Of a stretch of DNA of 44,341 nt, positions 10,252 through 22,966 are shown piece by piece; position 1 is the stretch's first letter; each line of letters begins with the position of its first letter. The notes beneath the pieces were generated by a model, which was not told the origin of the DNA, did no database searches, and saw nothing but the letters and a program-made list of their open reading frames with translations. A program made the position numbers and the translations under genes. This DNA is from Aquibium carbonis. Its GTDB lineage: Bacteria > Pseudomonadota > Alphaproteobacteria > Rhizobiales > Rhizobiaceae. The stretch lies in the NCBI RefSeq assembly GCF_003970795.1, contig NZ_RWKW01000011.1, positions 1 to 44,341 on the forward strand, read 5' to 3'.

Positions 10252-12455
10252 ACATGGCCAACAAAGGGTCCGCCCCGCCGGCCGGCGATGTCGACGCCAT
10301 CGTCGCCGCGCGCCACGGCAACCCCTTCGTGGTGCTCGGCATGCATGGCGGGGGCAGCGCGCCCCTGCTGGTCAACGTGTTCGCGCCGGAAGCCGGCGAG
10401 GTGGCCGTCATCGATCGCGCCACCGGCAAGGACGTGGCCGCGCTGGCGCGGATTCATCCGGACGGCTTCTTTTCGGGCCCGATCGAGGGTCGGTCCGATC
10501 GCTTCGACTACCGCTTGCAGCTCACGGCAGGAGAGCACCGCTGGACGATCGACGATCCCTACTCCTTCGGACCGATCCTCGGCGAACTCGACGAATACCT
10601 GATGGGCGAGGGCCGTCACGCCGAACTCTACAAGCGGCTCGGCGCGCATCCCGCCGAGGTCGGGGGCGTTCACGGCACCGTCTTCTGCGTGTGGGCGCCC
10701 AATGCGCGCCGGGTCAGCGTCGTCGGGCCGTTCAACAACTGGGACGGCCGGCGCCACCCCATGCGCAACCGCGTCGGCGTGGGCGTCTGGGAGCTGTTCG
10801 TTCCGGGCCTTCAGGCCGGCACGACCTACAAATACGAGGTTCTCGGCGTCCACGGCGAGGTTCTGCCGCTCAAGACCGATCCGGTCGGCTTCTTCGCCGA
10901 GGAGCCGCCGGCCACCGCCTCCATCGTCAGCGGGCTTCCGCGACACGACTGGAACGACGGGGGCTGGATGAGCCAGCGCGCGGTGCGGCAGGCGACCAAC
11001 CAGCCGATGTCGATCTACGAAGTCCATCTCGGCAGCTGGCGCCGCGGCGCGGCCAACGAAATCCTCGACTACGACGCGCTGGGAGACCTGCTGATCGACT
11101 ACCTCCAGGACATGGGCTTCACCCATGTGGAGTTCCTGCCGGTGACCGAGCATCCGTTCACCGGTTCGTGGGGCTACCAGCCGATCGGTCTGTTTGCGCC
11201 GACGAGCCGGTACGGTTCGCCCGAAGCCTTCGCGCGGATGGTGGACCGGCTGCACCAGGCCGGCATCGGCGTCATCGTGGACTGGGTTCCGGCGCATTTT
11301 CCGTCCGACGAGCACGGGCTGGCGCATTTCGACGGGACGGCGCTCTACGAGCACGAGGATCCCCGTCTCGGCTTCCACCAGGACTGGAACACGCTGATCT
11401 ACAATTTCGGCCGCACGGAGGTGTCGAACTTCCTCCAGGCCAGCGCGCTCTACTGGCTCGACCAGTATCACGTCGACGCCTTGCGCGTGGATGCCGTCGC
11501 CTCGATGCTGTACCTCGACTACAGCCGCAAGCCGGGCGAATGGGTGCCCAACCGCCATGGCGGCAACGAGAACCTCGACGCCGTCGCGTTCCTGCGCGAG
11601 ACCAACCAGCGCATCGTCGAGCGTCATCCGGGCGCGCTGACCATTGCGGAGGAATCGACGGCATGGCCCGGGGTCAGCCGTCCGGTGGGCGACGGCGGCC
11701 TCGGCTTCGACTACAAGTGGAACATGGGCTGGATGCACGACACGCTCGCCTACATGAGCCTCGACCCCGTGCATCGCCGGCATCACCATCACCAGATGAC
11801 CTTCGGCATGGTCTATGCCTATTCGGAAAAGTTCGTGCTGCCGATCAGCCATGACGAGGTGGTTCACGGCAAGGGCTCGCTTCTCGGCAAGATGCCCGGC
11901 GACCGCTGGCAGCGTTTCGCCAATCTCCGCGCCTATCTCGCCTTCATGTGGACCCACCCGGGCAAGAAGCTGATCTTCATGGGCTGCGAATTCGGGCAGG
12001 AGCGCGAATGGAACCACGACCAGTCGCTCGACTGGCACCTGCTCGACGATCCCATGCATGCCGGCACGCGGGCGCTGGTTCGCGACCTGAACGCGCTCTA
12101 CCGCTCCAACGCGGCGCTGCACGAGCTCGACTGCGACCCGCAAGGCTTCGAGTGGCTGGGCGCCGACGACACCGAAAACAGCGTCTATTCCTTCGTGCGC
12201 CGCAGCGGCAGCGGAGAACCGGTGGTGGTGGTGTGCAACATGACGCCGGTGCCACGGCCCGGATACCGTGTCGGCGCGCCGCGCCCCGGCTCCTGGTCGG
12301 TGCGGCTGAACAGCGACGACGCGGAATATGGCGGCTCCGGCGCGGGGCCAAAGGAACCTGTCAAGGCCAGCCCCGTTTCATGGCATGGCAGGCCACATTC
12401 GATGGAGCTCGACCTGCCCCCACTCGCCGTGGTGATTCTCGCTCCGCATCCCTAG
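10248..12455 (+). CDS. glgB: 1,4-alpha-glucan branching enzyme GlgB
   Basis: A GH13_9 enzyme of 735 residues, the normal length. It cuts alpha-1,4 chains and re-attaches them as alpha-1,6 branches. An N1 carbohydrate-binding module (~20-110, [11 protein letters not shown]) and a second CBM48 (~135-235, [20 protein letters not shown]) precede the barrel. Catalytic residues: D415 in [15 protein letters not shown]468 in [11 protein letters not shown] and D536 in [10 protein letters not shown]. The frame is open far upstream through the treS gene; the ATG at 10248 is chosen because it overlaps the treS stop (ATGA) and gives the family's usual N-terminus. It would branch the linear glucan made by GlgE. 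Confidence 0.95.
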
Positions 12456-12462
12456 GAGCACC

Positions 12463-14535
12463 ATGCGCCGCAACGGACAGATCAAGACGGGCTCCCCCTT
12501 TCCGCTGGGGGCCCACTGGGACGGCTCGGGCGTGAATTTCGCCCTGTTTTCCGCCAACGCCACAAAGGTGGAACTCTGCCTCTTCGATGGCGCCGGCCGC
12601 CGCGAGATCGAGCGCGTGGAACTGCCCGAGTTCACGCACGAGGTCTGGCACGGCTATCTCCCGGACGTCCGCCCCGGACAATTGTACGGCTACCGGGTGC
12701 ACGGGCCCTACGAGCCCTCGGCCGGCCACCGCTTCAACCCCAACAAGCTGCTGCTCGACCCCTATGCGCTGGAACTGCGCGGCGACATCCGCTGGCACGA
12801 CGCCGTGTTCGGCTACCGGATCGGCCATCGGCGCGAGGACCTGTCGTTCGACCAGCGGGATTCGGCCTTCGTCATGCCGAAATGCGTCGTGGTCGATCCG
12901 GCCGTGACCTGGGGAAACGACGTGCGGCCCGGCCGCGCCTGGCACGACACGATCATCTACGAAGCCCATGTGAAGGGCATGACCGCGCTGAACCGCGATC
13001 TGCCGGAACAGTATCGCGGCACCTTCACCGGGCTGGCCGATCCGCGCACGATCGACCATCTGGTGAAGCTCGGCGTCACCGCGGTGGAGCTGATGCCCAC
13101 GCAGGCCTTCTTCGACGACCGGCATCTGATCGAACGCGGCCTTTCCAACTACTGGGGCTACAACACGATCGGCTTCTTCGCGCCGGCCACCCGCTTCATC
13201 GCGCCCGGCGCCGGCATCCACGACTTCAAGCTGATGGTGCGCCGGCTGCACGAGGCCGGCATCGAAGTGATCCTCGACGTGGTGTACAACCACACCGCCG
13301 AAGGCAACCAGATGGGGCCGACGCTCTCCTTCCGCGGCATCGACAATGCCAGCTACTACCTGCTCGGCGATGATCCGCGCTATTATTTCGACACCACCGG
13401 CTGCGGCAACACGGTCAACCTGCGCAACCAGCGCGTTCTGCAGATGGTGATGGATTCGCTGCGCTACTGGGTGCAGGACTGCCATGTCGACGGCTTCCGT
13501 TTCGACCTGGCGAGCTCGCTCGGCCGCGACCGCGACAGCTTCGACCAGAACGCGGTCTTTCTCGACGCGGTGCGCCAGGACCCGGTGCTGTCGATGGTCA
13601 AGCTGATCGCCGAGCCGTGGGACACGGGCAACGACGGATACCAGCTCGGCAACTTTCCGCCGATGTGGGCGGAGTGGAACGACCAGTACCGGGACACCAC
13701 CCGCGCCTTCTGGAAGGGCGACGACGGCATTGCCTCCGACCTGGCCGGGCGGCTTCTCGGGTCGGCCGACTGTTTCGAGAAGCGCGGGCGCCGGCCGTGG
13801 GCGAGCGTCAACTTCGTGACCGCCCATGACGGTTTCACGCTGATGGACCTCGTCAGCTACAACGACAAGCACAACGAGGCGAACGGCGAGGAGAACCGGG
13901 ACGGCCACTCGCACAACCTGTCCTGGAACTGCGGCGTGGAAGGCGAAACGGACGACGAGGAGATCCTCGAACTGCGCGACCGGATGCGCCGGAACCTCGC
14001 CGCCACGGTGCTCCTGTCGCAAGGGACGCCGATGATCCTCATGGGCGACGAAATCGGCCGGACGCAGCACGGCAACAACAACACCTATTGCCAGGACACC
14101 GAGATGAACTGGCTGCGCTGGGGCGAGGATGTCGCGGAGCGCGACCAGGCCTTCTTCGAGTTCATGCGCAAGCTCATCCGGCTTCGCCACCAGCAGCCGC
14201 TGCTGCGCCAGCGGTACTTCCTGCATGGCGAACCGCGCCCCACTGGCGCGAGCGGTGTCTGCTGGCTTCGCGCCGACGGCGAGCAGATGACGGACGAGGA
14301 CTGGCACCAGCCGCACACCCGCGCCTTCGCCATGCTTCTGTTCACGACGGAGCAGAAACTGCTGATCGTGTTCAACGCGCATTACGAGGACATCGACTTC
14401 GCCCTTCCCGAGGCGTTCGCGACCGGATGGCGGCGGCTTCTCGACACGGCCGACCCCGGCGCCGAAGACGCGGCGATCGATGGCGGGTTTACGGCTCGCA
14501 GCCGGGCGCTGATGCTTCTGGAGACCACGGCTTGA
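12463..14535 (+). CDS. glgX: Glycogen debranching enzyme GlgX
   Basis: A GH13_11 isoamylase-type enzyme of 690 residues that hydrolyses alpha-1,6 branches, releasing short malto-oligosaccharides. The N-terminal CBM48 starts near GSPFPLGAHWDGSGVNFALF; the barrel carries D348 in FRFDLASSLGRD, E384 in LIAEPWDTG and D456 in TAHDGFTLMDLVSYNDKHN, the typical GlgX signature. AGGAG stands seven bases ahead of the ATG, eight bases after the glgB stop. Its stop overlaps the treZ start. It would supply debranched chains, the substrate type for a TreY/TreZ route back to trehalose. Confidence 0.95.
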   Translation: MRRNGQIKTGSPFPLGAHWDGSGVNFALFSANATKVELCLFDGAGRREIERVELPEFTHEVWHGYLPDVRPGQLYGYRVHGPYEPSAGHRFNPNKLLLDPYALELRGDIRWHDAVFGYRIGHRREDLSFDQRDSAFVMPKCVVVDPAVTWGNDVRPGRAWHDTIIYEAHVKGMTALNRDLPEQYRGTFTGLADPRTIDHLVKLGVTAVELMPTQAFFDDRHLIERGLSNYWGYNTIGFFAPATRFIAPGAGIHDFKLMVRRLHEAGIEVILDVVYNHTAEGNQMGPTLSFRGIDNASYYLLGDDPRYYFDTTGCGNTVNLRNQRVLQMVMDSLRYWVQDCHVDGFRFDLASSLGRDRDSFDQNAVFLDAVRQDPVLSMVKLIAEPWDTGNDGYQLGNFPPMWAEWNDQYRDTTRAFWKGDDGIASDLAGRLLGSADCFEKRGRRPWASVNFVTAHDGFTLMDLVSYNDKHNEANGEENRDGHSHNLSWNCGVEGETDDEEILELRDRMRRNLAATVLLSQGTPMILMGDEIGRTQHGNNNTYCQDTEMNWLRWGEDVAERDQAFFEFMRKLIRLRHQQPLLRQRYFLHGEPRPTGASGVCWLRADGEQMTDEDWHQPHTRAFAMLLFTTEQKLLIVFNAHYEDIDFALPEAFATGWRRLLDTADPGAEDAAIDGGFTARSRALMLLETTA

Positions 14536-16373
14536 CGGGCGGCAGGCCCCCTCGCGCCCTGCCGCCGCTGTCGTGGGGGGCCGAGCATACGGGCGACGGG
14601 GCGGTGCGCTTCCGGCTCTGGGCGCCGGGGCTCGACGCCCTGACGCTGCGGCTCGGCGGCGAGGACCGGCCGATGACGCGCGGACGCAACGGCTGGTTCG
14701 AGCACGTCGCCGACGGGATCGCGCCGGGCACGGCCTATGCCTACGTCCTGCCGGACGGAATGGCGGTTCCCGACCCGGCCGCGCGCGCGCAGGCAAGCGA
14801 CGTGCACGGGCCGTCCCTCGTGGTCGATCCGGCCACCCATCGCTGGACCGCGCCGGACTGGACGGGCCGGCCCTGGGAACAGGCTGTCATCTACGAGCTG
14901 CATGTCGGCACGTTCACCGAGGCAGGCACGTTCGAAGCCGCCATCGAGAAGCTGGACCACCTGGCGGACCTCGGCGTCACCGCGATCGAACTCATGCCGG
15001 TGGGGCAGTTCTCAGGCGATCGCGGCTGGGGCTACGACGGTGTCTTGCCCTATGCGCCGCACCGGGCCTATGGCGGCCCGGACGGCCTGAAGGCGCTGGT
15101 GGACGCGGCCCACCAACGCGGCCTGATGGTTCTGCTGGACGTGGTCTACAATCATTTCGGGCCGGACGGGAACTACATCTCCCTTTACGCGCCGGACTTC
15201 TTCCGCGCCGGGAAGCACACGCCCTGGGGACCGGCGATCGCGTTCGAGGCCGAGCCGGTCCGGCGCTTCTTCGTCGAGAACGCGCTCTACTGGCTCGCGG
15301 AGTACCGTCTCGACGGCCTGCGGCTCGACGCGGTCGATCATGTCGCCGACGACCTGCTGGTCGAGATCGGACGGCGCGTGCGCGAGACGTTTCCGGACCG
15401 CCACATCCACCTGACGACGGAGGACAACCGCAACGTCACCTTCCTGCACCAGCGCGGCGAGACCGGCACGGTGCCGGGCTTCACCGCGGAATGGAACGAC
15501 GACTTCCACAGCATCGCGCACGTGATCGCGACCGGCGAGACGGACGGTTATTTTGCCGACTTCGCCGACGATCCGGCCGGCAAGCTCGCCCGCGCCCTGG
15601 CGGAGGGCTTTGCCTATCAGGGCGAGGTGTCGCCGCAATGGGGCCGGCCGCGCGGCGAGCCTTGCGCGCACCTGCCGCCGACCGCCTTCGTCGATTTCCT
15701 GCAGAACCACGACCAGGTGGGCAACCGGGCCTTCGGCGAGCGCCTGCCCGCCCTCGCCTCGCCCGACATGCTGCGGGTGCTGACGGCGATGCTGCTGCTG
15801 TCGCCGCACATCCCGCTGCTGTTCATGGGCGAGGAGTTTTCCGAGGATCGGCCGTTCCTGTTCTTCACCGATTTTCGCGGCGATCTCGCGAAAGCGGTGA
15901 CCGAAGGCCGGCGGCGCGAATTCGCGACGTTCGCGGCCTTTCGCGACGGGGAAGCGGCGCGGCGCATTCCCGACCCCAACGACCCCGGGACGTTCCTCGC
16001 GTCCAAGCTCGACTGGACGAAGCCCGGCCTCGGACGCGGGCGGATCCGGCTCGACCAGATCCGCCGGCTGCTCGCGACAAGGCGCGAAACCATCGCGCCG
16101 CTGCTGGCCTCGGCGCGCGGCCACAGCGGAACCATCCGCGACGCCGCCGAGGGTGTGGTGGCGGTCGACTGGAGGCTCGGCGGCGCGAGGCTGAGCCTGC
16201 GCGCCAATCTTTCCGGCACGACGCGCAGCGCACCGGGGCTCGATGCACCGGTTCTCTTCGCCGAACCGGCGGAGACGATGGCCGTCCTGGCCGACCGGGT
16301 GGAGATGCCGCCCGTTTCGATCGTGGTTGGCCTTGCTCCGCAGGGAGAAGCGGCAACGCGCGCCGAGGGCTGA
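14532..16373 (+). CDS. treZ: Malto-oligosyltrehalose trehalohydrolase TreZ
   Basis: A GH13_10 enzyme of 613 residues that releases trehalose from malto-oligosyltrehalose. The N-terminus [20 protein letters not shown] is the family's CBM48-like domain. Barrel motifs: D266 in [13 protein letters not shown]297 in HLTTEDNRN and D394 in [16 protein letters not shown]. No suitable ATG exists ahead of the conserved part; the TTG at 14532 has GGAG eight bases upstream and overlaps the glgX stop (TTGA), so it is taken as the start. Its usual partner TreY (malto-oligosyltrehalose synthase) does not follow; upp does. Either treY lies elsewhere or this TreZ works alone. Confidence 0.9.
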   Translation: MTGGRPPRALPPLSWGAEHTGDGAVRFRLWAPGLDALTLRLGGEDRPMTRGRNGWFEHVADGIAPGTAYAYVLPDGMAVPDPAARAQASDVHGPSLVVDPATHRWTAPDWTGRPWEQAVIYELHVGTFTEAGTFEAAIEKLDHLADLGVTAIELMPVGQFSGDRGWGYDGVLPYAPHRAYGGPDGLKALVDAAHQRGLMVLLDVVYNHFGPDGNYISLYAPDFFRAGKHTPWGPAIAFEAEPVRRFFVENALYWLAEYRLDGLRLDAVDHVADDLLVEIGRRVRETFPDRHIHLTTEDNRNVTFLHQRGETGTVPGFTAEWNDDFHSIAHVIATGETDGYFADFADDPAGKLARALAEGFAYQGEVSPQWGRPRGEPCAHLPPTAFVDFLQNHDQVGNRAFGERLPALASPDMLRVLTAMLLLSPHIPLLFMGEEFSEDRPFLFFTDFRGDLAKAVTEGRRREFATFAAFRDGEAARRIPDPNDPGTFLASKLDWTKPGLGRGRIRLDQIRRLLATRRETIAPLLASARGHSGTIRDAAEGVVAVDWRLGGARLSLRANLSGTTRSAPGLDAPVLFAEPAETMAVLADRVEMPPVSIVVGLAPQGEAATRAEG

Positions 16374-16455
16374 TCGCCGGCTCCTGTTTCCCCGTCGCCA
16401 CCGATGCGCTAAGGGACCAGATCGAGAGAAATGCGCGCAGTCCGAGGAGCCCCCC

Positions 16456-17085
16456 ATGAAAGGCGTCACCGTCGTCAGCCACCCGCTTGTCCAGCACAAG
16501 CTCACCATCATGCGCAAGAAGGAGACCTCGACGGCGAGTTTCCGGCGGCTGCTGCGCGAGATTTCGCTGCTTCTGGGATATGAGGTGACGCGCGAGCTGG
16601 AACTGACGACGACCACCATCGAAACGCCGCTGCAGACGATGGAGGCGCCGACGCTGGAAGGCAAGAAGCTGGTCTTCGCCTCGGTGCTTCGCGCCGGCAA
16701 CGGCCTGCTCGAAGGGCTTCTCGACCTCGTGCCGGCGGCGCGCGTGGCCCATGTCGGGCTCTACCGCGACCACGACACGCTGGAGGCGGTCGAGTATTTC
16801 TTCAAGGCTCCGAGCGACCTCGGCGACCGTCTGGTCATCGTGGTCGACCCGATGCTGGCCACCGCCAATTCCGCGATCGCCGCAATCGACAAGCTGAAGG
16901 AGCGCGGCGCCACGAACATGCGCTTCCTGTGCCTGCTGGCCGCGCCGGAAGGGCTCGAGCGCTTTACCGCCGCGCATCCCGACGTGCCGGTGTTCACCGC
17001 CTCGATCGACGAGAAGCTGAACGAGAAGGGCTACATCGTGCCCGGTCTCGGCGACGCGGGCGACCGCATGTACGGCACCAAGTAG
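16456..17085 (+). CDS. upp: Uracil phosphoribosyltransferase Upp
   Basis: A 209-residue cytosolic enzyme of pyrimidine salvage: uracil + PRPP gives UMP. The protein is conserved end to end, with [13 protein letters not shown] at the N-terminus, [10 protein letters not shown] (~79-88), the PRPP-binding [12 protein letters not shown] (~129-140) and [14 protein letters not shown] at the C-terminus. The ATG at 16456 follows GAGGAG at good spacing; longer in-frame extensions overlap treZ and are not used. It lies 82 bases after treZ, likely with its own expression. It would use uracil produced by the deoA/cdd genes at the far end of the window, although it is not in that operon. Confidence 0.96.
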   Translation: MKGVTVVSHPLVQHKLTIMRKKETSTASFRRLLREISLLLGYEVTRELELTTTTIETPLQTMEAPTLEGKKLVFASVLRAGNGLLEGLLDLVPAARVAHVGLYRDHDTLEAVEYFFKAPSDLGDRLVIVVDPMLATANSAIAAIDKLKERGATNMRFLCLLAAPEGLERFTAAHPDVPVFTASIDEKLNEKGYIVPGLGDAGDRMYGTK

Positions 17086-17109
17086 ACCCCGGCGCAAACG
17101 CTTCGTTCA

Positions 17110-17138
17110 CCATGCGCAGCGCAAGCCTGCGCGGATGG
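17110..17138 (+). terminator. Hairpin after upp (no T-run)
   Basis: CCATGCGCAG (17110-17119) pairs with CTGCGC..ATGG (17127-17138) around a 7-base loop, with a two-G bulge. No T-run follows, so it may be an RNA-stabilising or Rho-assisted end of the upp transcript rather than a full intrinsic terminator. Confidence 0.3.
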
Positions 17139-17196
17139 TGGCGAGCTTAAACCGCCTTCAACACAAAGCCTCCAGGGTTCGCCGCGGAGGTTTTCG

Positions 17197-17754
17197 ATGA
17201 AGAGACTGCTGCTTGCCCTCTGCGCGATCGTGGCCGCCGCCACCGCGGTGCCGCTCGTCTACCAGTCAGATCCCGAGCGGTTCCACGACATGGCGTCCTG
17301 GGCGCTGCGCCCGGCCGAGCCGGAGCCGGTTCCGGTGGTCATGCTGGCGTCGCCGCGCGAGACGGGCGTGCGGCAGCTGACGGGCCGGCGCATCGAGATC
17401 CCGATCGATCGCCGCGGCCATTTCAGCGCGGAGTTCCGCGTCAACGGCACGCGGCTCGACGCCATGATCGACACCGGCGCGACGCTGGTGGCGATCAACC
17501 GGAGCACGGCGGCGCGCATCGGCCTGAACCTCATGGCGAAGGACTTCGTCTACAAGGTCGACACCGCCAACGGGCCGGCCCTGGCCGCCGCCGCCGTGAT
17601 CGACAGCCTGCAGATCGGCCGCATCCGCCTCGACGGCGTGGAGGCCGTGGTGCTGGAGGACAAGTCGCTGAAGCAGACGCTGGTGGGCATGAGTTTCCTC
17701 AACCGGCTGTCCGCCTTCCGCGTCGAGCGCGGAACCCTGCTGCTGGAGCAGTAG
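17197..17754 (+). CDS. TIGR02281-type clan AA aspartic protease
   Basis: A 185-residue protein with an N-terminal hydrophobic segment (RLLLALCAIVAAATAVPLV, 3-21) that is either a signal anchor or a signal peptide, a Pro-rich linker (~38-50), and a retropepsin-like domain with the catalytic motif IDTGAT (D92) and a following AINRSTAARIGL strand-helix. LVGMSFLNRLSAFRVE at the C-terminus is the family's second conserved block. One DTGA motif per chain implies action as a dimer. It probably acts in the periplasm on unknown substrates. GGAGG precedes the ATG at 17197. The gene stands alone between upp and corA. Confidence 0.85.
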   Translation: MKRLLLALCAIVAAATAVPLVYQSDPERFHDMASWALRPAEPEPVPVVMLASPRETGVRQLTGRRIEIPIDRRGHFSAEFRVNGTRLDAMIDTGATLVAINRSTAARIGLNLMAKDFVYKVDTANGPALAAAAVIDSLQIGRIRLDGVEAVVLEDKSLKQTLVGMSFLNRLSAFRVERGTLLLEQ

Positions 17755-17833
17755 ACGGCGGGTCGCCGCCGCCCGCCCCCTCGCTTCGCGCCCGGGGTCG
17801 CGGTAAGGACGGCTCTCCTGGAGAAAGCCGCCG

Positions 17834-18907
<1,074 letters not shown>

Positions 18908-18962
18908 CCGGCCGGACGCGCCGGCACCGCCCGGCGGGCGCCGGTCTCCCGGGAAATTGCCG

Positions 18963-18991
18963 CTGGCAATCAAACGTGTTTTGCACTATAT
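18963..18991 (+). promoter_or_regulatory. Promoter candidate for rpsO
   Basis: CTATAT (18986-18991) is a perfect alphaproteobacterial -10 box. A 17-base spacer separates it from CTGGCA (18963-18968), a weak -35. It would give a leader of roughly 100 bases before rpsO. Confidence 0.4.
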
Positions 18992-19099
18992 GCGCCGCAC
19001 ATCTCGCATTTCGCGTCATGTGTACATGGCCCCTGCTGGACGACATCCCGGCCGCGGGCGACCCGTTTTCCTGATCCAACAACAGAAAGGACCAGCACG

Positions 19100-19369
19100 A
19101 TGTCGGTAACTGCCGAGCGCAAGCAGGAGCTTGTCAAGGAATTCGCGACCAAGCAGGGCGACACCGGTTCTCCGGAAGTCCAGGTTGCCGTTCTCTCCGA
19201 GCGCATCAAGAACCTGACCGAGCATTTCAAGGGCCACGCGAAGGACAACCATTCCCGCCGCGGCCTTCTCAAGATGGTGTCCCAGCGCCGCAGCCTCCTC
19301 GACTATCTGAAGGGGAAGGATGAGGCCCGCTACAAGACGCTGATCGAGAAGCTCGGCCTGCGTCGCTGA
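19100..19369 (+). CDS. rpsO: 30S ribosomal protein S15
   Basis: An 89-residue ribosomal protein, the exact family length. S15 binds 16S rRNA early in 30S assembly. The conserved blocks are [35 protein letters not shown] and the basic [15 protein letters not shown] lies ahead of the ATG. The gene is followed by a strong terminator hairpin and then by pnp, the classical rpsO-pnp order. Confidence 0.98.
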   Translation: MSVTAERKQELVKEFATKQGDTGSPEVQVAVLSERIKNLTEHFKGHAKDNHSRRGLLKMVSQRRSLLDYLKGKDEARYKTLIEKLGLRR

Positions 19370-19376
19370 CGAACGT

Positions 19377-19416
19377 CCGGCCGGCGGCGCCAACGGGTGC
19401 CGCCGGCCGGTTCATT
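19377..19416 (+). terminator. Intrinsic terminator after rpsO
   Basis: CCGGCCGGCGGC (19377-19388) pairs perfectly with GCCGCCGGCCGG (19399-19410); three further inner pairs (one G-U) leave an AACG tetraloop. A short T-rich TTCATT follows. The very stable stem would limit read-through into pnp. Confidence 0.75.
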
Positions 19417-19441
19417 GGGCAGGGCTGACAGCCCGCCCGCC

Positions 19442-19622
19442 CGGTTTCCATCGCGCAAGGCGACCGTGGAAACCGCCCATGGCCAGGTCATGGGGCAGGA
19501 TTGCAGGACGCTCGCGCGGAGATCGCGCCGGATCATCGAGCCTCCCGTTGTCTTGCCCATGGCTCGGCCCAACGAAGCCACAGGGGGAAAGGCCGCCCGC
19601 GCGGACTGCGCGGCCCCTTTCC
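19442..19622 (+). promoter_or_regulatory. Hairpin-rich pnp leader
   Basis: The rpsO-pnp gap carries two stems. Stem one pairs CGGTTTCCA (19442-19450) with TGGAAACCG (19467-19475), with TCGC/GCGA inside it. Stem two pairs GGAAAGGCCGC (19586-19596) with GCGGCC..CTTTCC (19610-19622), with a two-base bulge, ending 17 bases before the pnp ATG. In enteric bacteria pnp is autoregulated through an RNase III-cut leader hairpin; a similar role here is inference. The rest of the gap shows no other element. Confidence 0.4.
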
Positions 19623-19639
19623 GCACAGAAAGACGAAAC

Positions 19640-21787
<2,148 letters not shown>

Positions 21788-21811
21788 TCCTTTTCGGATC
21801 GACGAAACGGG

Positions 21812-21841
21812 ACGGGCGCGCCTTCGGGTCGCGCCCGTTTT
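21812..21841 (+). terminator. Intrinsic terminator after pnp
   Basis: ACGGGCGCG (21812-21820) pairs perfectly with CGCGCCCGT (21830-21838) around CCTTCGGGT, followed by TTTT. It lies 25 bases after the pnp stop. Confidence 0.85.
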
Positions 21842-21852
21842 CGCGTGGCGGC

Positions 21853-21884
21853 CCGCCTGATCCGCACGAAGGCGGATCAGGCGG
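21853..21884. repeat. Perfect 13-bp inverted repeat ahead of methyltransferase
   Basis: CCGCCTGATCCGC (21853-21865) and GCGGATCAGGCGG (21872-21884) are exact complements around a six-base loop. No T-run follows, so it is not a standard terminator. It starts 11 bases after the pnp terminator and ends 24 bases before the methyltransferase ATG; it may be an operator or a palindromic repeat unit. Confidence 0.6.
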
Positions 21885-21908
21885 ACCGTCGTGCCACCAA
21901 CTCGAAAC

Positions 21909-22940
21909 ATGGCCTCGATGACGATGACCGACGACGCGCTCAAGACCCTGTCCCACCCGTTCGAGGCGGGCCTGCTCGAAGCGCCCGGCCGCCGCGCGCT
22001 GTTTCTCGGCGCGCGTGCCGGCTTGCGCCTGCCGCGATCGATGGATCTCGAGCTCCTGGCCGTGCAGGGCTTTCGCCCGGACGTTCTGGCGCTGGAGAAG
22101 GCCGGCTTCACGGTGAAGCCGCGCGCGGAGGGGACAGGCTATGATCTGGCCCTCGTGCTGCTCGGCCGCCATCGCGGCCAGAACGAGGCCTGGCTGCGCG
22201 AGGCCTTCGGGCGCACGCGCGAAGGCGGGCTGGTGGTAGCCGCCGGCGGCAAGACGGAAGGCGCAGACAGCCTGCGCAAGCGCTTCGAGGGCGTGCTGAC
22301 GCCTGCGGGCCACATGCCGAAGCACCACGGCGTCGTGTTCTGGTTCGAGCGGCCGTCGGACGAGCAGCTGGCGACCGCGCCCTTCATGACAGCTGGACCG
22401 GCCGACCGGGTCGACGGCCGGTTCCTCACCGCGCCGGGCATGTTCTCGCATGAGCGCATCGACCCGGCCTCGAAGCTGCTGGCCGACAACCTGCCGGCGG
22501 CGATCAAGGGGCGGGTGGCCGATTTCGGCGCGGGCTGGGGCTATCTGTCGTCGGAGATCCTGAAGCGCGCCGAAGGCCTGACGGCACTCGACCTGCATGA
22601 GGCGGACTTCGAGTCGCTGGAGGCGGCGAAGGCGAACCTGGCGGGTCTGACCGGCGATGCGCCGATCGGGTACCACTGGCGCGACCTGCTGCAGGAGCCG
22701 GTGGCGCGGCAGTACGACCTGATCGTCATGAACCCGCCGTTCCACCAGGGCCGGGCGGCCGAGCCGGCGATCGGGCAAGGCATGATCCGCGCCGCATCGG
22801 CCGCGCTGAAGCCGGGCGGCCGGCTGATGATGGTGGCAAACCGGGGGATGCCCTACGAGCCGGTTCTGGCCGCCGCCTTCGCCGCGACCGGCGAAACCTG
22901 CCGCGACGACCGCTTCAAGGTGCTCTGGGCGAAGCGGTAG
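21909..22940 (+). CDS. RsmC/RsmD-like class I SAM methyltransferase
   Basis: A protein of 343 residues in the two-domain layout of RsmC (16S rRNA m2G1207 methyltransferase): a degenerate N-terminal half (~1-170), then an active methyltransferase half with the SAM-binding DFGAGWGYLS (205-214) and the catalytic NPPFH (275-279) typical of base N-methylation. Possible starts are GTG 21891 and ATGs at 21909, 21918 and 21924; none has a clear ribosome binding site and 21909 is a compromise. It follows pnp after a terminator and converges with the minus-strand GGDEF-EAL gene. The substrate (rRNA guanine) is inferred from the family. Confidence 0.82.
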   Translation: MASMTMTDDALKTLSHPFEAGLLEAPGRRALFLGARAGLRLPRSMDLELLAVQGFRPDVLALEKAGFTVKPRAEGTGYDLALVLLGRHRGQNEAWLREAFGRTREGGLVVAAGGKTEGADSLRKRFEGVLTPAGHMPKHHGVVFWFERPSDEQLATAPFMTAGPADRVDGRFLTAPGMFSHERIDPASKLLADNLPAAIKGRVADFGAGWGYLSSEILKRAEGLTALDLHEADFESLEAAKANLAGLTGDAPIGYHWRDLLQEPVARQYDLIVMNPPFHQGRAAEPAIGQGMIRAASAALKPGGRLMMVANRGMPYEPVLAAAFAATGETCRDDRFKVLWAKR

Positions 22941-22966
22941 CGCCGTTCGGCCGCCGCCGCCGTGCG

